A stretch of 64,000 nt of DNA from Acetobacter malorum (GCF_001580615.1 NZ_LHZC01000040.1:18030-82029); one strand, 5' to 3'. Positions 27,141-36,674 are shown, numbered from the stretch's first letter. Program-made: numbers and translations. Notes: generated from the sequence alone by a model not told the origin.

Positions 27141-28691
27141 ATGAAAGCGTTGCGTGAACTTAAAAAATGGTTCCCTACTGGAACAGCAGAAGGAGAGCGC
27201 GCTATTTTAGAAGAAGCATTTATATATATTGATGAATTTGATGAGGTCATTGAACCTCCTCGTGGTAGCCCCCATTTGTTAATAGGAAGAAAAGGAAGTG
27301 GGAAAACTGCAGTTATTGATTTTTCAGAAACTGTTATTGAAAGGCATGGTATACCCGTTATAAAATTATCTCCAACTGATATAGATACATCTATAATTAC
27401 TGACGATTCATCTACGGGTGAAATGAATAAAATTTTTTTAGATGCGTTAATTTTGTCTATATGTAAGAAATTATCCGAAAAATCTATTGGTTGGTTTGAT
27501 TCTGATTTTTATACTATGTATTCCGCCGCTGTTGAAGCAGGGGTGAGATCTCCGGATATATGGGGGCGTGTAGGAAAATTTTTTTCATCTATAGCGAAGG
27601 GACCTACTAAAATTGATCTTAATAGTTCGTTTCCACACTTAACAAGCGCAACACGATCAGAAATAGGCGGAGCTGTTGAACGTGCACTTCAAGGTGAAAC
27701 AGTTCATATTTTTATCGATGATACAGATCAAGTTTCAAATCCCGATAAACCCGGACACTTGAATAGAATCTGGTCTCTATTACTTGCTGTTCGATTGTTG
27801 GCAGAAAAAATACCACAAATAAAAGCAGTGATAAGTTTACGTACAGAAGTGTGGGAGCGCTTAAAGCGTGATCAAGCGGGACAAAGAGATCAAACGGATC
27901 ATTTTTCTTCACTCGTAGTGGAGATGCCTGGAGGGAATGAGCACGTAGAAGAAATTATTTTACGCCGTTTGCAACTGGCGGCTGGGCGTTTGGCAATCGC
28001 GGGGGATCCGTATAATCCATTTTTCGAAGGTAGTGCTGCACGGGCACCGGGTAGTAATGAAGCTCGATCATGGAAACATCTGTTGTCGGTTCGTTCTAGA
28101 GGGAGACCGCGAGATACAATTCAGTTAATAAATGCTCTTGCTAAACGGGCAATTCAAGCAAAAGCGCCGAAAATTACAGAAAAACATTTCAGAGACGAAA
28201 TGCCAGGATTTTCTAAAAAGATCGTAGAACAATTTGCAGTTGAGACTTCGGGTGAGTGCCCTACGGCTGTGGAAATACTTCGTACCTTTACGCGAAATGC
28301 TTTCAATGATTCCGGTTATTCCATGACATCGGAACATGCTTTTCAACACTGCTTAACCTTGCTTACGCGGTTTGGTATTACTTTATATGGGATACCGTTA
28401 AAGCATAACGATGTGGCAGCATTCCAAATTTGGAGTTTTCTTTATATTAGTGGAGTACTAAGCGCTCGTGCGTCAGATAGTAGAACAAAAAATGGCTTTA
28501 GACATCTTGATCCAATGCAAGATTTGACTCTTGTATCGAAATCTCGCTGGAATGATTTGCAAAAATTAATGTGGGAATTAAATACTGTATATAGAGATTA
28601 TATGACAAATATTAGTGATGATATAGAAGCATCTATAGGTTTGGCTGTTAAAGTAAAAGCTCGAGAATCTAAGCGTATAAGAAAAAAATGA
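27141..28691 (+). CDS. Lone P-loop ATPase, possible phage-defence protein
   Basis: A 516-residue cytosolic protein. Walker A is GRKGSGKT (49-56) and Walker B is VHIFIDDTDQV with Asp193/Asp194. A sensor-like VISLRTEVWERLKRD and a later SRGRPRDTIQLIN arginine-rich motif follow. This order fits STAND/KAP-like or Sll1717-type P-loop ATPases. The C-terminal ~200 residues have no recognised effector. Start: ATG 27141, 8 nt after GGAGG; the GTG at 27135 is too close. The gene is AT-rich against GC-rich flanks and is enclosed by a 16-bp hairpin upstream and a strong terminator downstream, with no partner gene. Such isolated, foreign-looking ATPases are often antiviral, but this is inference, not shown. 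Confidence 0.75.
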   Translation: MKALRELKKWFPTGTAEGERAILEEAFIYIDEFDEVIEPPRGSPHLLIGRKGSGKTAVIDFSETVIERHGIPVIKLSPTDIDTSIITDDSSTGEMNKIFLDALILSICKKLSEKSIGWFDSDFYTMYSAAVEAGVRSPDIWGRVGKFFSSIAKGPTKIDLNSSFPHLTSATRSEIGGAVERALQGETVHIFIDDTDQVSNPDKPGHLNRIWSLLLAVRLLAEKIPQIKAVISLRTEVWERLKRDQAGQRDQTDHFSSLVVEMPGGNEHVEEIILRRLQLAAGRLAIAGDPYNPFFEGSAARAPGSNEARSWKHLLSVRSRGRPRDTIQLINALAKRAIQAKAPKITEKHFRDEMPGFSKKIVEQFAVETSGECPTAVEILRTFTRNAFNDSGYSMTSEHAFQHCLTLLTRFGITLYGIPLKHNDVAAFQIWSFLYISGVLSARASDSRTKNGFRHLDPMQDLTLVSKSRWNDLQKLMWELNTVYRDYMTNISDDIEASIGLAVKVKARESKRIRKK

Positions 28692-28725
28692 ATTAAATTC
28701 TTGCTCACTTTATAATTTAATTGGA

Positions 28726-28757
28726 GAAATAGCGCTTTAAAATTCCAGCGCTATTTC
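28726..28757 (+). terminator. Rho-independent terminator after the P-loop ATPase gene
   Basis: GAAATAGCGCT (28726-28736) pairs perfectly with AGCGCTATTTC (28747-28757) over a 10-nt loop, followed by TTTGTTTCTT. Confidence 0.8.
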
Positions 28758-28800
28758 TTTGTTTCTTAAAAATCGAGTCGGTTAAAAACTGAGTTTGGTG

Positions 28801-30087
28801 TTAATCCATCCGCACAGACGGGCGGACGAAGCGGTCCAGCCAGTCGGTCAGGCAGGCAATGGTGCCGCGCGGGACACCGTAGAGTTCAAACTGATGCTGG
28901 CGATACAGGGCAGTGTGGCCCAGTCGGGCGCTCAGCCCATGCAGCGCACCGCCGCCAAACGTTTTGCCATCCGCAAACGCGCCCCAGCCATTGTAATTGC
29001 CGAGGGCAACAATCGCGCCTTTGTTGTTGAACTTGAAAGGAGGCACCGGCGTCTGGTTCACAATCCATTGCGGCAGATATTTTGCCAGATGGTGCGCTTC
29101 CTGCCGCGCCACCTGCGCGGTGGGGGGCAGCGGGCTTTCCGCAATAAAGGAGCAGTCACCAACTGCAAAAATCCGGTCATCCAGTGTGGTTTGCAGGTTG
29201 GGTTTGACCACCAGCTGTCCGCCACGGGAACATTCCAGACCATCCATTTCCCGCGTGACATCCGGGGCTTTTACGCCCGCCGCCCAGACGCGGAACTGAG
29301 CATCCACGCGGGAGCCGTCTTTAAGGATAAAGCCTTTCTCATCCACGCCGCTGACCATGGCACCGGTGCGGACGGAAATCTTGAGGGCTTCAAGCTGCTG
29401 CCGGGCTTCCTCGGACACTTTTTCAGGGAAGGACGGCAGGATGCGCGGCCCGGCTTCCAGCAGGGTGATGCGCATTTCCGGTGTGGTGGGCGTAAAGTTG
29501 TAGAGGGAGCCGATATCCAGCGCCTTGTGCAGCTCTGCGGCCAACTGCACGCCAGTCGCCCCACCGCCCACAATGGCGATATCCAGCGGTGTGCCACGCC
29601 CGTAAGCCTGCAGAACGGCATGGCGGAAGCGTTCATTAAAGTTGTTGGCTTCCACCACATTATCCAGAAAAATGCAGTGGTCCTTCACGCCCGGCGTGCC
29701 AAAATCGTTGGCGCGGCTGCCAATGGCAAAAATCAGGGCGTCATAATCCACATGCCGTTCTTCCAGAATGACTTCATCCTCATCCTGCTCTCTCAGCGGG
29801 GCGAGGGTCAGCCTGCGGGCGGCGCGGTCCAGATGGGAGATTTCCCCATAGCAGAAGCGGAAGCCATGGCCTGCGGCATGGGAGACAAAGGTAATGCGGT
29901 CATTCTCATTGCGCGCGGTGCCAGCGGCAAAGCAGTGGAGCATAGGCTTCCAGACATGGCTGAACCCTTTATCCACCAGGGTGATATCCAGCTTGCCAGA
30001 GCGGCCCATGCTGTTTCCCAACCGTGTGGCGAGTGCCAGGCCGGCAATGCCGCCCCCTACAATAACCAACCGAAACCGATCACTCAT
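28801..30087 (-). CDS. ndh: Type II NADH:quinone oxidoreductase (NDH-2)
   Basis: A 428-residue flavoprotein. The FAD-binding dinucleotide motif VIVGGGIAGLALA is at residues 8-20, the second NADH-binding fold is IAIVGGGATGVQLAAEL (about 170-186), and FAVGDCSF (about 300) contacts FAD. HCFAAGTA near residue 50 and the quinone-site phrase AQVARQEAHHLAKYL are typical of NDH-2. Reaction: NADH oxidation with quinone reduction at the inner membrane face without proton pumping, a main entry of electrons in acetic acid bacteria. ATG 30087 is chosen because AAAGGA lies about 10 nt upstream. The C-terminus is amphipathic, consistent with membrane attachment. Confidence 0.92.
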   Translation of the reverse strand: MSDRFRLVIVGGGIAGLALATRLGNSMGRSGKLDITLVDKGFSHVWKPMLHCFAAGTARNENDRITFVSHAAGHGFRFCYGEISHLDRAARRLTLAPLREQDEDEVILEERHVDYDALIFAIGSRANDFGTPGVKDHCIFLDNVVEANNFNERFRHAVLQAYGRGTPLDIAIVGGGATGVQLAAELHKALDIGSLYNFTPTTPEMRITLLEAGPRILPSFPEKVSEEARQQLEALKISVRTGAMVSGVDEKGFILKDGSRVDAQFRVWAAGVKAPDVTREMDGLECSRGGQLVVKPNLQTTLDDRIFAVGDCSFIAESPLPPTAQVARQEAHHLAKYLPQWIVNQTPVPPFKFNNKGAIVALGNYNGWGAFADGKTFGGGALHGLSARLGHTALYRQHQFELYGVPRGTIACLTDWLDRFVRPSVRMD

Positions 30088-30195
30088 AACGTCACTATCC
30101 TTTCGTGTTCCGCAAGTATCGGCGGCGGAACAGAACTGCGCAACACACTGCCTCTTGAGGTCACGCAATTGTCTCTCATGCAGGCGGGTGCCTGC

Positions 30196-31248
30196 TTAAC
30201 CTGCGGAAAGGTCCACAAGGCCAATCAGCCCGTCTTCTGTGCCAAATCCCAGCAGGCATCCATCCGAACTGTAGGACAGCGCGCTGATGGCGCTCCCCCC
30301 GTTCAGGCAGACGGGCAGAACCCGTTGCGATTCCGGTTCGATCATAATGACAGACCCATCCGCAAATCCAGCCGCCAGAATTTCCTGCTCGGGGTTGTAC
30401 GCCACGCGGGTGCAGAGCGCACCGCCCATTCCCGGCAGTTCCGCAGGCGGTTTGCCCATCGGGCCGCCCCCAAAAAACGGCCACAGCACCACAACATCCG
30501 CACCACTGGTCGCCAGCCATTTCCCCGTGCGGGAGAAGGACATGGACTTCACTTTGGTGGGGTAGCCGCTCATGCGGATATTGTGCCCGTCAGACAGCCG
30601 CCAGCCGTGCAGGTCGTTATCCTGCATGGAGGTAATCAGCGCCTCGCCAGCCGGATGGATTGCAATGCCGGTATGGCTGCCCTTCCATTCAAGCGAGCGC
30701 ACGCTCTCACTTTTAGGCTGCGTGTACCACACGGAGGCCCCGTTATAATGAGACGCCGCAATCCGCTTGCCCTTGGCGTCAAACACAATGCCGGTCACGG
30801 AGGAGGGGTGCTCCAGCGTTTTCAGCACGGTCTCACCCCGGCCATCGCGCAGTTCCACCTGCTTGCCGGAGGCGCTGGCGATATAGGCGGTCTTGGCGTC
30901 CACATGACTTACGACATGCTCTACCCAGCGACGGGTTTTGCCCAGTTCCTCAATTTCCCCGTGCATGTCCAGACGGCACAGGCGGCCATCGTCACCGCCG
31001 GTCAGAAAACCGCCGGGGTCTGTATCCGGGGCCAGAGCAAGGGCTGCGCCATCATGCACGGCGTAGGTGGCCCAGCTGGCAGGTTCCGCCAGATCAGACC
31101 GATGGGCGACAATCACGTCGCCTTCTGCCGTGGTGAAGGCAAAACGCATGTTATCGCGGGAGGCGGCACAGGCGGTGATATGGCCTTCAACCGTGCGGGA
31201 TGCCCCACGCTTTTCAATCAGGCCGCGGAGTTCGGTAGGAGTGCTCAT
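30196..31248 (-). CDS. WD40-repeat protein linked to COG0523 GTPase
   Basis: A 350-residue cytosolic beta-propeller protein. WD40-like blades can be seen as repeated blocks ending in hydrophobic-aspartate turns: GGFLTGGDDGRLCRLD, GIVFDAKGKRIAASHYNGAS, SMSFSRTGKWLATSGAD and YSSDGCLLGFGTEDGLIGLV. About seven blades fit the length. Its start codon overlaps the stop of the upstream GTPase gene (ATGA, 31245-31248), so the two are translationally coupled. This pair recurs in alphaproteobacteria, and the WD40 protein may be a scaffold or client of the metal-delivery GTPase. That role is inferred from the coupling only. Confidence 0.85.
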   Translation of the reverse strand: MSTPTELRGLIEKRGASRTVEGHITACAASRDNMRFAFTTAEGDVIVAHRSDLAEPASWATYAVHDGAALALAPDTDPGGFLTGGDDGRLCRLDMHGEIEELGKTRRWVEHVVSHVDAKTAYIASASGKQVELRDGRGETVLKTLEHPSSVTGIVFDAKGKRIAASHYNGASVWYTQPKSESVRSLEWKGSHTGIAIHPAGEALITSMQDNDLHGWRLSDGHNIRMSGYPTKVKSMSFSRTGKWLATSGADVVVLWPFFGGGPMGKPPAELPGMGGALCTRVAYNPEQEILAAGFADGSVIMIEPESQRVLPVCLNGGSAISALSYSSDGCLLGFGTEDGLIGLVDLSAG

Positions 31249-32237
31249 GCGACAGCGCAGCTTTCAAACCCGCGCCGAAGCTGGGGCCGGTTGAGGTTGC
31301 GACCAATAAAGACAAGGCGGGATTCCCGCTCTTCGCCCTCTTTCCACGGGCCGATGTCATTGCCATCCGCCATCATGTGCACGGCCTGAAACGCAAAACG
31401 GTCGGACTGGCCTTCAAAATTCAGGATGCCTTTGGTGCGGAGGATGTCAGCCCCTTTTTCCTGCAGCAGCGCGCCAATCCACATCTGGAAGCGACCTGCA
31501 TCCAGCGGCGTTTTGAGGGAGAGGGAGATGCTGTTCACGTCTTCCTCATGATGGTGGTGCGTGTTTTCCAGAAAGTCCGGCGTGGTGGAGAGTGTGCGCT
31601 GGAGGTCAAACCCGCCAACATCCATCACATCCGTCAGCTTCACATTGCCCTTCTGGGCTTTGTGGATGGGTGCGAAGGCGTTGATCTTGCGGATGGCGTC
31701 TTCCACGGCCTTAAGCTGTGCCTCATCCACCAGATCGGTTTTGTTGAGGATGATGACATCCGCAAAGGCGATCTGCTGGTGGGCTTCCGGGCTTTCCGTC
31801 AGCGTTTGCAGAAAGTTCAGCGCATCCACCACCGTCACCACGGCATCCAGTCGGGTTTTGGCGCGGACGTCTTCATCCGCAAAAAAGGTCTGCGCGACCG
31901 GAGCCGGGTCTGCCAGACCGGTGGTTTCAATAATAATGCCGTCGAACTTGTTCCGGCGCTTCATCAGGCTGCCGAGAATGCGGATCAGATCCCCGCGCAC
32001 GGTGCAGCAGATGCAGCCGTTGTTCATTTCGAACACTTCTTCATCCGCATCGACAACAAGGTCGTTATCCACGCCCAGTTCACCGAATTCGTTAATCACC
32101 ACAGCATATTTGCGGCCATGTTCCGCCGTCAGAATGTGGTTGAGCAGCGTGGTTTTTCCGGCACCCAGAAAGCCCGTCAGCACCGTAACAGGTACCAGCG
32201 TATCCGCAGGCTCGGAAGTAAGGGACGCATCAGACAT
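31245..32237 (-). CDS. COG0523 G3E-family GTPase (CobW-like metallochaperone)
   Basis: A 330-residue GTPase. Walker A GFLGAGKT (22-29), NEFGELGVDNDL, the metal motif CICC (75-78), ETTGLADPAPVA and NKTD for guanine specificity are all present. A CobW C-terminal domain follows. A His-rich insert (THHHHEEDV, near residue 226) between the domains would bind Zn2+ or a similar metal. It is shorter than and distinct from the ZigA-type protein at 16765, so this genome has at least two such chaperones. GGAGG lies at a proper distance from ATG 32237. No Zur-like box was found upstream, unlike the zigA locus. The metal and client are unknown. Confidence 0.9.
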   Translation of the reverse strand: MSDASLTSEPADTLVPVTVLTGFLGAGKTTLLNHILTAEHGRKYAVVINEFGELGVDNDLVVDADEEVFEMNNGCICCTVRGDLIRILGSLMKRRNKFDGIIIETTGLADPAPVAQTFFADEDVRAKTRLDAVVTVVDALNFLQTLTESPEAHQQIAFADVIILNKTDLVDEAQLKAVEDAIRKINAFAPIHKAQKGNVKLTDVMDVGGFDLQRTLSTTPDFLENTHHHHEEDVNSISLSLKTPLDAGRFQMWIGALLQEKGADILRTKGILNFEGQSDRFAFQAVHMMADGNDIGPWKEGEERESRLVFIGRNLNRPQLRRGFESCAVA

Positions 32238-32744
32238 GAAGACAGGCCTCCGTTAAAATTACATTCGTGCCTCTTCATATAAGGGGCCAGAGCGCAGAGG
32301 GCCAGAGAGGGTGCTGAGAACGGCTGTTTAGAGGGTGTGGGAAGATGGCGAGAAAGCTTGCATTAAGAAACCGTATGAAATGCTTTTTTCTTACCATTTT
32401 ATGAACGGAAAAAAGATCGGATCTTGTGATTCGTATCACCAGGAATCGGCACCGTTTCAGTCCGAATCGATTTTTAGATTGTTGTAAGGTCTTATTTTAT
32501 AAATGAATATCACCTATATGCCCCTCCATATCATTGATATAACACAAAAAATGAGACTCTCACAAATAGGTGAAAAAAGTGGATAAAAATTCATAACATT
32601 AATTGGGCGCGAGTGATGTTATGAAAAGAGTATCAAAACAGTCCTGATTTGTTCAGCAGTTTTGAAAGATAAGAGCGCAGCCTTGTTCGACCCGTGAATG
32701 AGGCAATTTTTTGTTGTGTTTGAATAAGCATCCGGAGGTCAACT
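32238..32744. other. 507-bp intergenic region with an inverted repeat
   Basis: This region separates the divergent GTPase and first Hint gene. No ORF is convincing. It turns AT-rich toward the Hint gene. Within it, TTCATAACAT (32590-32599) is repeated in inverted form as ATGTTATGAA (32616-32625), spaced by 16 nt and 120 bp before the Hint start. It could be an operator for a dimeric regulator or a hairpin in a long leader. The GTPase promoter must lie in the first 100 bp or so. Confidence 0.45.
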
Positions 32745-34664
32745 ATGGCTAACTATAGTGGGACGACAGCGTCAGGCCTCATCTATTCTGCAACGTCTAC
32801 CAATATCGGGATTCCTCCTCTTCTGGGGACAGTTGTCTATGACGTCACCATTAAAGGAAGTGATGGTTCGACAGTCCAAACCCTTGATGGTCTGACGGCA
32901 GGTATCCAAATCGCAACGCTTAGCGTTGCGCCCACGGGCAATGTTGTTACCGGTAGCACTGGCATCAGCACCCTGCTGAATCTGGTGGGGGCCACTTACG
33001 TCACTATGCCCGGCAGTACGGGGGGTATTACCATTGTTGCTAATGCTGCCAGCGGGAATACCTATTATATTGGTGGCGATACAAATATTAACATTCTTGT
33101 TAATGCTATTTCTGGAAACACGATCAATATTTACGGCGGCACGGCGCAGTTCTCCGGTAATCTCGTTGCAGGACTTTTGACTGGGTCGACCATTAATATT
33201 GGTTATGGCGGCACCTATTCTGGCTCTGTCGGGCTGATCAATATCCTCAGCGGGTCCACAGTGAACTTTCAGACTGGGGGTGGCACGCTGGTTCTGAACG
33301 CGGATAATCAGGTGCTCAGCCTGCTGGCCAGTAATGGTGTGCAGGGGGTAACGTTCAATAACTATAATCCCGTAAGCGATACGATTGAACTCCAGAATAC
33401 TGTTGATATGATCAGCAGCTACAACATTAGCTCAAATGGATCCCAAAAAGTGGTGACCCTGTATGGGGGAACCGATAACAAGACGGTTGTTGCAGAATAT
33501 GCAGTCACCCCGGCCTCAGATGCTTCGTTGCCGGATGGCACCTATAATAGCATTGGCAGCCAGGACACATCGCTCAACCCGCTGCAAATTACCTATAATA
33601 ACGGCAATACTTATATCGGTGCCTGTTTCCTTGCCGGCTCCATGATCCGCACTCCGGAAGGGGAGCGTGCTGTGGAGGATCTGAGCGTTGGTGAGACTGT
33701 CTGCGTTTTTGAAAACGGCCAGTTTATTGAACGCCAGATTGTATGGGCCGGAAAAACAACTGCTCATGTGCGGGTTGGTCTGCCGGATGACGAGGCCGGT
33801 TATCCCGTCCGCCTGCTGAAAGATTCCATCAGCGCCGGCGCGCCGGACCGTGACCTGCTGGTAACACCGGAACATTGCCTGTATTTTGAAGGCGGTTTTA
33901 TTCCGGCACGTATGCTGGTGAATGGCCACTCCATTGTGTTTGACCGCAGTGTGACCTCATATGACTACTACCATATCGAGACGGCGCAGCATTCTGTGAT
34001 TATGGCTAACAACGTGCTGACAGAAAGCTATCTGGATACCGGCAACCGCAGTAGCTTCCTGCCGCATGGAACGGTATCGCGGATTAGTGCTGGTCAGGCG
34101 CGGAGTTGGGCGGAAGATGCCGCTGCGCCGCTCATGGTAGCACGGGAGCGTGTTGAGCCGATTTTCCACCAGATTCTGGCGCGCGCGGACGCTATGGGTG
34201 TGCCGGCAGTAACGGCTGCCCCGGCGCTGACGGAAGACCCGGACCTTTATCTTGTAACGGACGAAGGACGCACGTTGCGGTGCATGCGGACAGTGCGCGG
34301 GAAAGCCCTGTTCATGGTGCCGGGGCAGGTGCAGGCGGTCAGGCTTGTCTCTCGCACCAGTCGCCCGTGTGATGTGCAGGGGCCTTTTGTGGATGACCGC
34401 CGCGCCCTTGGTGTGTGTGTTGGGGAGATGGTGTTGCAGGTTGCAGGAGCAGGCTTACCTGTTACGGCGCATCAAACCGAGGCCGATCTTTCTGGCTGGG
34501 CGGAAGCGGAAGAGGGTCCTGGTCGCTGGACCATGGGCGATGCGTATCTGCCCTTGCCGTCGCGCGCATCGGAAAGCTTTGGGATGTTGAGTGTCCAGAT
34601 CCTGGGTGCTGGCCCTTATCTTGTACCGGATACCACGGAGGCAGACAGTGTTGTGAGCTTCTAA
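32745..34664 (+). CDS. Large Hint-domain protein (Hint_2), first of tandem pair
   Basis: A 639-residue protein with no classical signal peptide. Residues 1-280 are Gly/Ser/Thr/Asn-rich and repetitive, with turns such as GNTINIYGG, GSTINIGYGG and GSTVNFQTGG, which suggest a beta-solenoid. A Hedgehog/intein (Hint_2) domain begins at Cys294 in ACFLAGSMIRTPEGERAVED and includes the conserved TPEHCLY and YYHIETAQHSVI. The last 200 residues contain VRLVSRTSRP and GPFVDDRRALGV, shared with the second copy. Family knowledge: Hint domains can cleave the chain before the catalytic Cys. Autoprocessing of the repeat part and secretion by a type I route are inferred. GGAGG sits upstream of ATG 32745, and a terminator follows at 34699-34727. 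Confidence 0.85.
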   Translation: MANYSGTTASGLIYSATSTNIGIPPLLGTVVYDVTIKGSDGSTVQTLDGLTAGIQIATLSVAPTGNVVTGSTGISTLLNLVGATYVTMPGSTGGITIVANAASGNTYYIGGDTNINILVNAISGNTINIYGGTAQFSGNLVAGLLTGSTINIGYGGTYSGSVGLINILSGSTVNFQTGGGTLVLNADNQVLSLLASNGVQGVTFNNYNPVSDTIELQNTVDMISSYNISSNGSQKVVTLYGGTDNKTVVAEYAVTPASDASLPDGTYNSIGSQDTSLNPLQITYNNGNTYIGACFLAGSMIRTPEGERAVEDLSVGETVCVFENGQFIERQIVWAGKTTAHVRVGLPDDEAGYPVRLLKDSISAGAPDRDLLVTPEHCLYFEGGFIPARMLVNGHSIVFDRSVTSYDYYHIETAQHSVIMANNVLTESYLDTGNRSSFLPHGTVSRISAGQARSWAEDAAAPLMVARERVEPIFHQILARADAMGVPAVTAAPALTEDPDLYLVTDEGRTLRCMRTVRGKALFMVPGQVQAVRLVSRTSRPCDVQGPFVDDRRALGVCVGEMVLQVAGAGLPVTAHQTEADLSGWAEAEEGPGRWTMGDAYLPLPSRASESFGMLSVQILGAGPYLVPDTTEADSVVSF

Positions 34665-34698
34665 ACGCATCGTCTGGCTCCATTGAGACAGCAGAAAA

Positions 34699-34727
34699 GG
34701 CCCGGTGATACAGCCGGGCCTTTTTTT
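34699..34727 (+). terminator. Rho-independent terminator between the Hint genes
   Basis: GGCCCGG (34699-34705) pairs with CCGGGCC (34714-34720) across an 8-nt loop, followed by seven T. It separates the two paralogues into independent transcripts. Confidence 0.85.
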
Positions 34728-34823
34728 GTGCCCGCACCAAGGATGTTAACTAGTATTTAAAGGTTTTTATTTAAATAACAGAGTCGGTTCAGAGTATTGT
34801 TCTTATTAAGGAAATATTAAGAC

Positions 34824-36674
34824 ATGGCCGACTATGTAAATGACGCAGGCGTCGTCTACTCGCTCACTCCCAATAAAATTTTGGGAGTGCTTGCGTCCTA
34901 TGCCGTTAAGATTACAGACCCTGATGGAGCGGTAACTAATCTGGGGAATGTCAACGCCGGCCATGTTCTCACGCAGAATGGCGGCACGCTTTCCATCGCT
35001 TCCATTCTGGGGATTGGTGGGGGCCCGTTTGTTATTCCGCCGGGGATCACCGGAACAGTCACTACGCTTATTTCCGCGCTGAGTGGTGCGACAATTTATG
35101 TGGGCGGCACGGCGACCATTAATACAGGTGTCTCCGCTCTCAGCGGGATGACTGTGAATGTGGATGGCGGTAAGGCTACGCTGGGTAGTAATGTCGTCGT
35201 CGGAGCACTGTCTGGGTCCACGATCAACATGACCAATGGCGGCACGTTCAGTAACGGTAGTGGGCTGATCGGGCTTTTGAACGGCTCTACCATCAATTTT
35301 GGTAAGGGCGGCGGCAAGTTTATCGCCAATGCTGGTGGAACGCTGCTGGATCTTTCCTCCACAACCATCACGGGCTTTGATGCTGCCAGAGATTTTATCT
35401 CCTTTGAAAATCTTTCAGCTACGCCAGCCACTTATTCCATTGCAAACTCCCTCGGCTCTCAGTCCCTCACAGTTTACGACGCAAGCGGAGATGCCATTGC
35501 GTCTGTGAACGTTTCCGGGCAGCATTTTACGGCCGGTAACTATTCTGCCACCGGTGTTGGCCCGCTGACCGTGTCCAGCGATGGTGCCTCCCTGAGCATT
35601 GAAGCTGTGGGGTCAGTCTGCTTCCTGCCCGGCACTCTGCTGCGCACCCCTGAGGGCGAAGTTGCGGTTGAAGATGTGCAGATTGGCGATACCGTGCTGA
35701 CGTTTGAGAACGGCAAGCCTGTTGCGCAGCCGGTTGTGTGGGTTGGCTCCCGTCGGGCAGACGTGCGCCCCGGTTTGCCGCTGGATGAGGCCGGCTGGCC
35801 GGTGCGTGTGCGTCAAAATGCTCTGGCAGACGGCGTGCCCAGCAAGGATCTGCTGATCACCCCGGAACATTGCCTGTATCTGGATGGTCAGTTTGTGCCT
35901 GCGCGTATGCTGGTGAATGGCGAGACCATTGCGTACGACCAGACAATCCGCGCCTACACGTACTACCATGTGGAAACAGCCCAGCATGCGGTGATTATGG
36001 CGGATGGGGCGCTGACGGAAAGCTATCTGGATACAGGTAATCGCCGGGCTTTCCAGCAGGCGGGCACTGTGGTGCGTATTCCCGGTCTGGCACGGTGCTG
36101 GGCGGACGATGCTGCGGCCCCGCTGATGACGGCGCGTGACGCTGTGGAGCCGCTGCATCAGCGCCTTGCTCAGCGCGCGGAAACGCTGCGGACGGCAGAA
36201 GCTGAGGCCCTTCGCCCTGTGGATGCTGCAACGCTGACGACAGAGCCGGACCTGCATCTGGTGACGGAAAGCGGTGCCATCATCAACAAGGCACGCAGCC
36301 ATAACGGGCAGAGCATCTTTATCGTGCCGCCGCATGTGCAGGCTGTGCGTCTGGTCTCTCGCGCCAGCCGTCCGGTTGATACGATTGGCCCGTTTGTGGA
36401 TGACCGGCGCATGCTGGGCGTTCTGGTTGGGCAGATGATGCTGCAGGAAGGCACGGGGAAAGCCCGGGACCTCGAACCCGTAACGGGTACGCTGGCAGCA
36501 ACTGGCTGGCACGCGGCGGAAGCCGGGCAGGCAGGGCGCTGGACCAATGGCGATGCCGCGTTGTCTCTGGGTGCGCGGAAGCCCGGAGGCTTTGGGATGC
36601 TCATGGTTGAGGTGCTGGCCGGTGGGCCGTATCGCCTCGAGCAGGCTGCTGCGCAGGTTCGCGCAGTCTCCTGA
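34824..36674 (+). CDS. Large Hint-domain protein (Hint_2), second of tandem pair
   Basis: A 616-residue paralogue of the preceding gene, with the same order: N-terminal Gly/Thr/Ser repeats (GATIYVGGTATIN, GSTINMTNGGTF, GSTINFGKGGGKF), a Hint domain from Cys266 (VCFLPGTLLRTPEGEVAVED) through TPEHCLY and YYHVETAQHAVI, and a C-terminal region with VRLVSRASRP and GPFVDDRRMLGV. The repeat regions have diverged far more than the Hint and tail regions, as expected for processed passenger domains. No signal peptide. Each gene has its own leader and terminator. The pair could be alternative surface or secreted passenger proteins. No type I secretion genes are adjacent. Confidence 0.85.
   Translation: MADYVNDAGVVYSLTPNKILGVLASYAVKITDPDGAVTNLGNVNAGHVLTQNGGTLSIASILGIGGGPFVIPPGITGTVTTLISALSGATIYVGGTATINTGVSALSGMTVNVDGGKATLGSNVVVGALSGSTINMTNGGTFSNGSGLIGLLNGSTINFGKGGGKFIANAGGTLLDLSSTTITGFDAARDFISFENLSATPATYSIANSLGSQSLTVYDASGDAIASVNVSGQHFTAGNYSATGVGPLTVSSDGASLSIEAVGSVCFLPGTLLRTPEGEVAVEDVQIGDTVLTFENGKPVAQPVVWVGSRRADVRPGLPLDEAGWPVRVRQNALADGVPSKDLLITPEHCLYLDGQFVPARMLVNGETIAYDQTIRAYTYYHVETAQHAVIMADGALTESYLDTGNRRAFQQAGTVVRIPGLARCWADDAAAPLMTARDAVEPLHQRLAQRAETLRTAEAEALRPVDAATLTTEPDLHLVTESGAIINKARSHNGQSIFIVPPHVQAVRLVSRASRPVDTIGPFVDDRRMLGVLVGQMMLQEGTGKARDLEPVTGTLAATGWHAAEAGQAGRWTNGDAALSLGARKPGGFGMLMVEVLAGGPYRLEQAAAQVRAVS

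Noticed and set aside
28795..31389. 864-residue open frame on the plus strand
   Set aside because: It lies antisense to NDH-2 and the WD40 gene, both with clear family motifs. Its product is His/Gln/Ala-rich with no domain, as expected for a GC-rich antisense frame.
31377..32282. 301- and 231-residue plus-strand open frames
   Set aside because: Both are antisense to the COG0523 GTPase, which has intact P-loop and CICC motifs.
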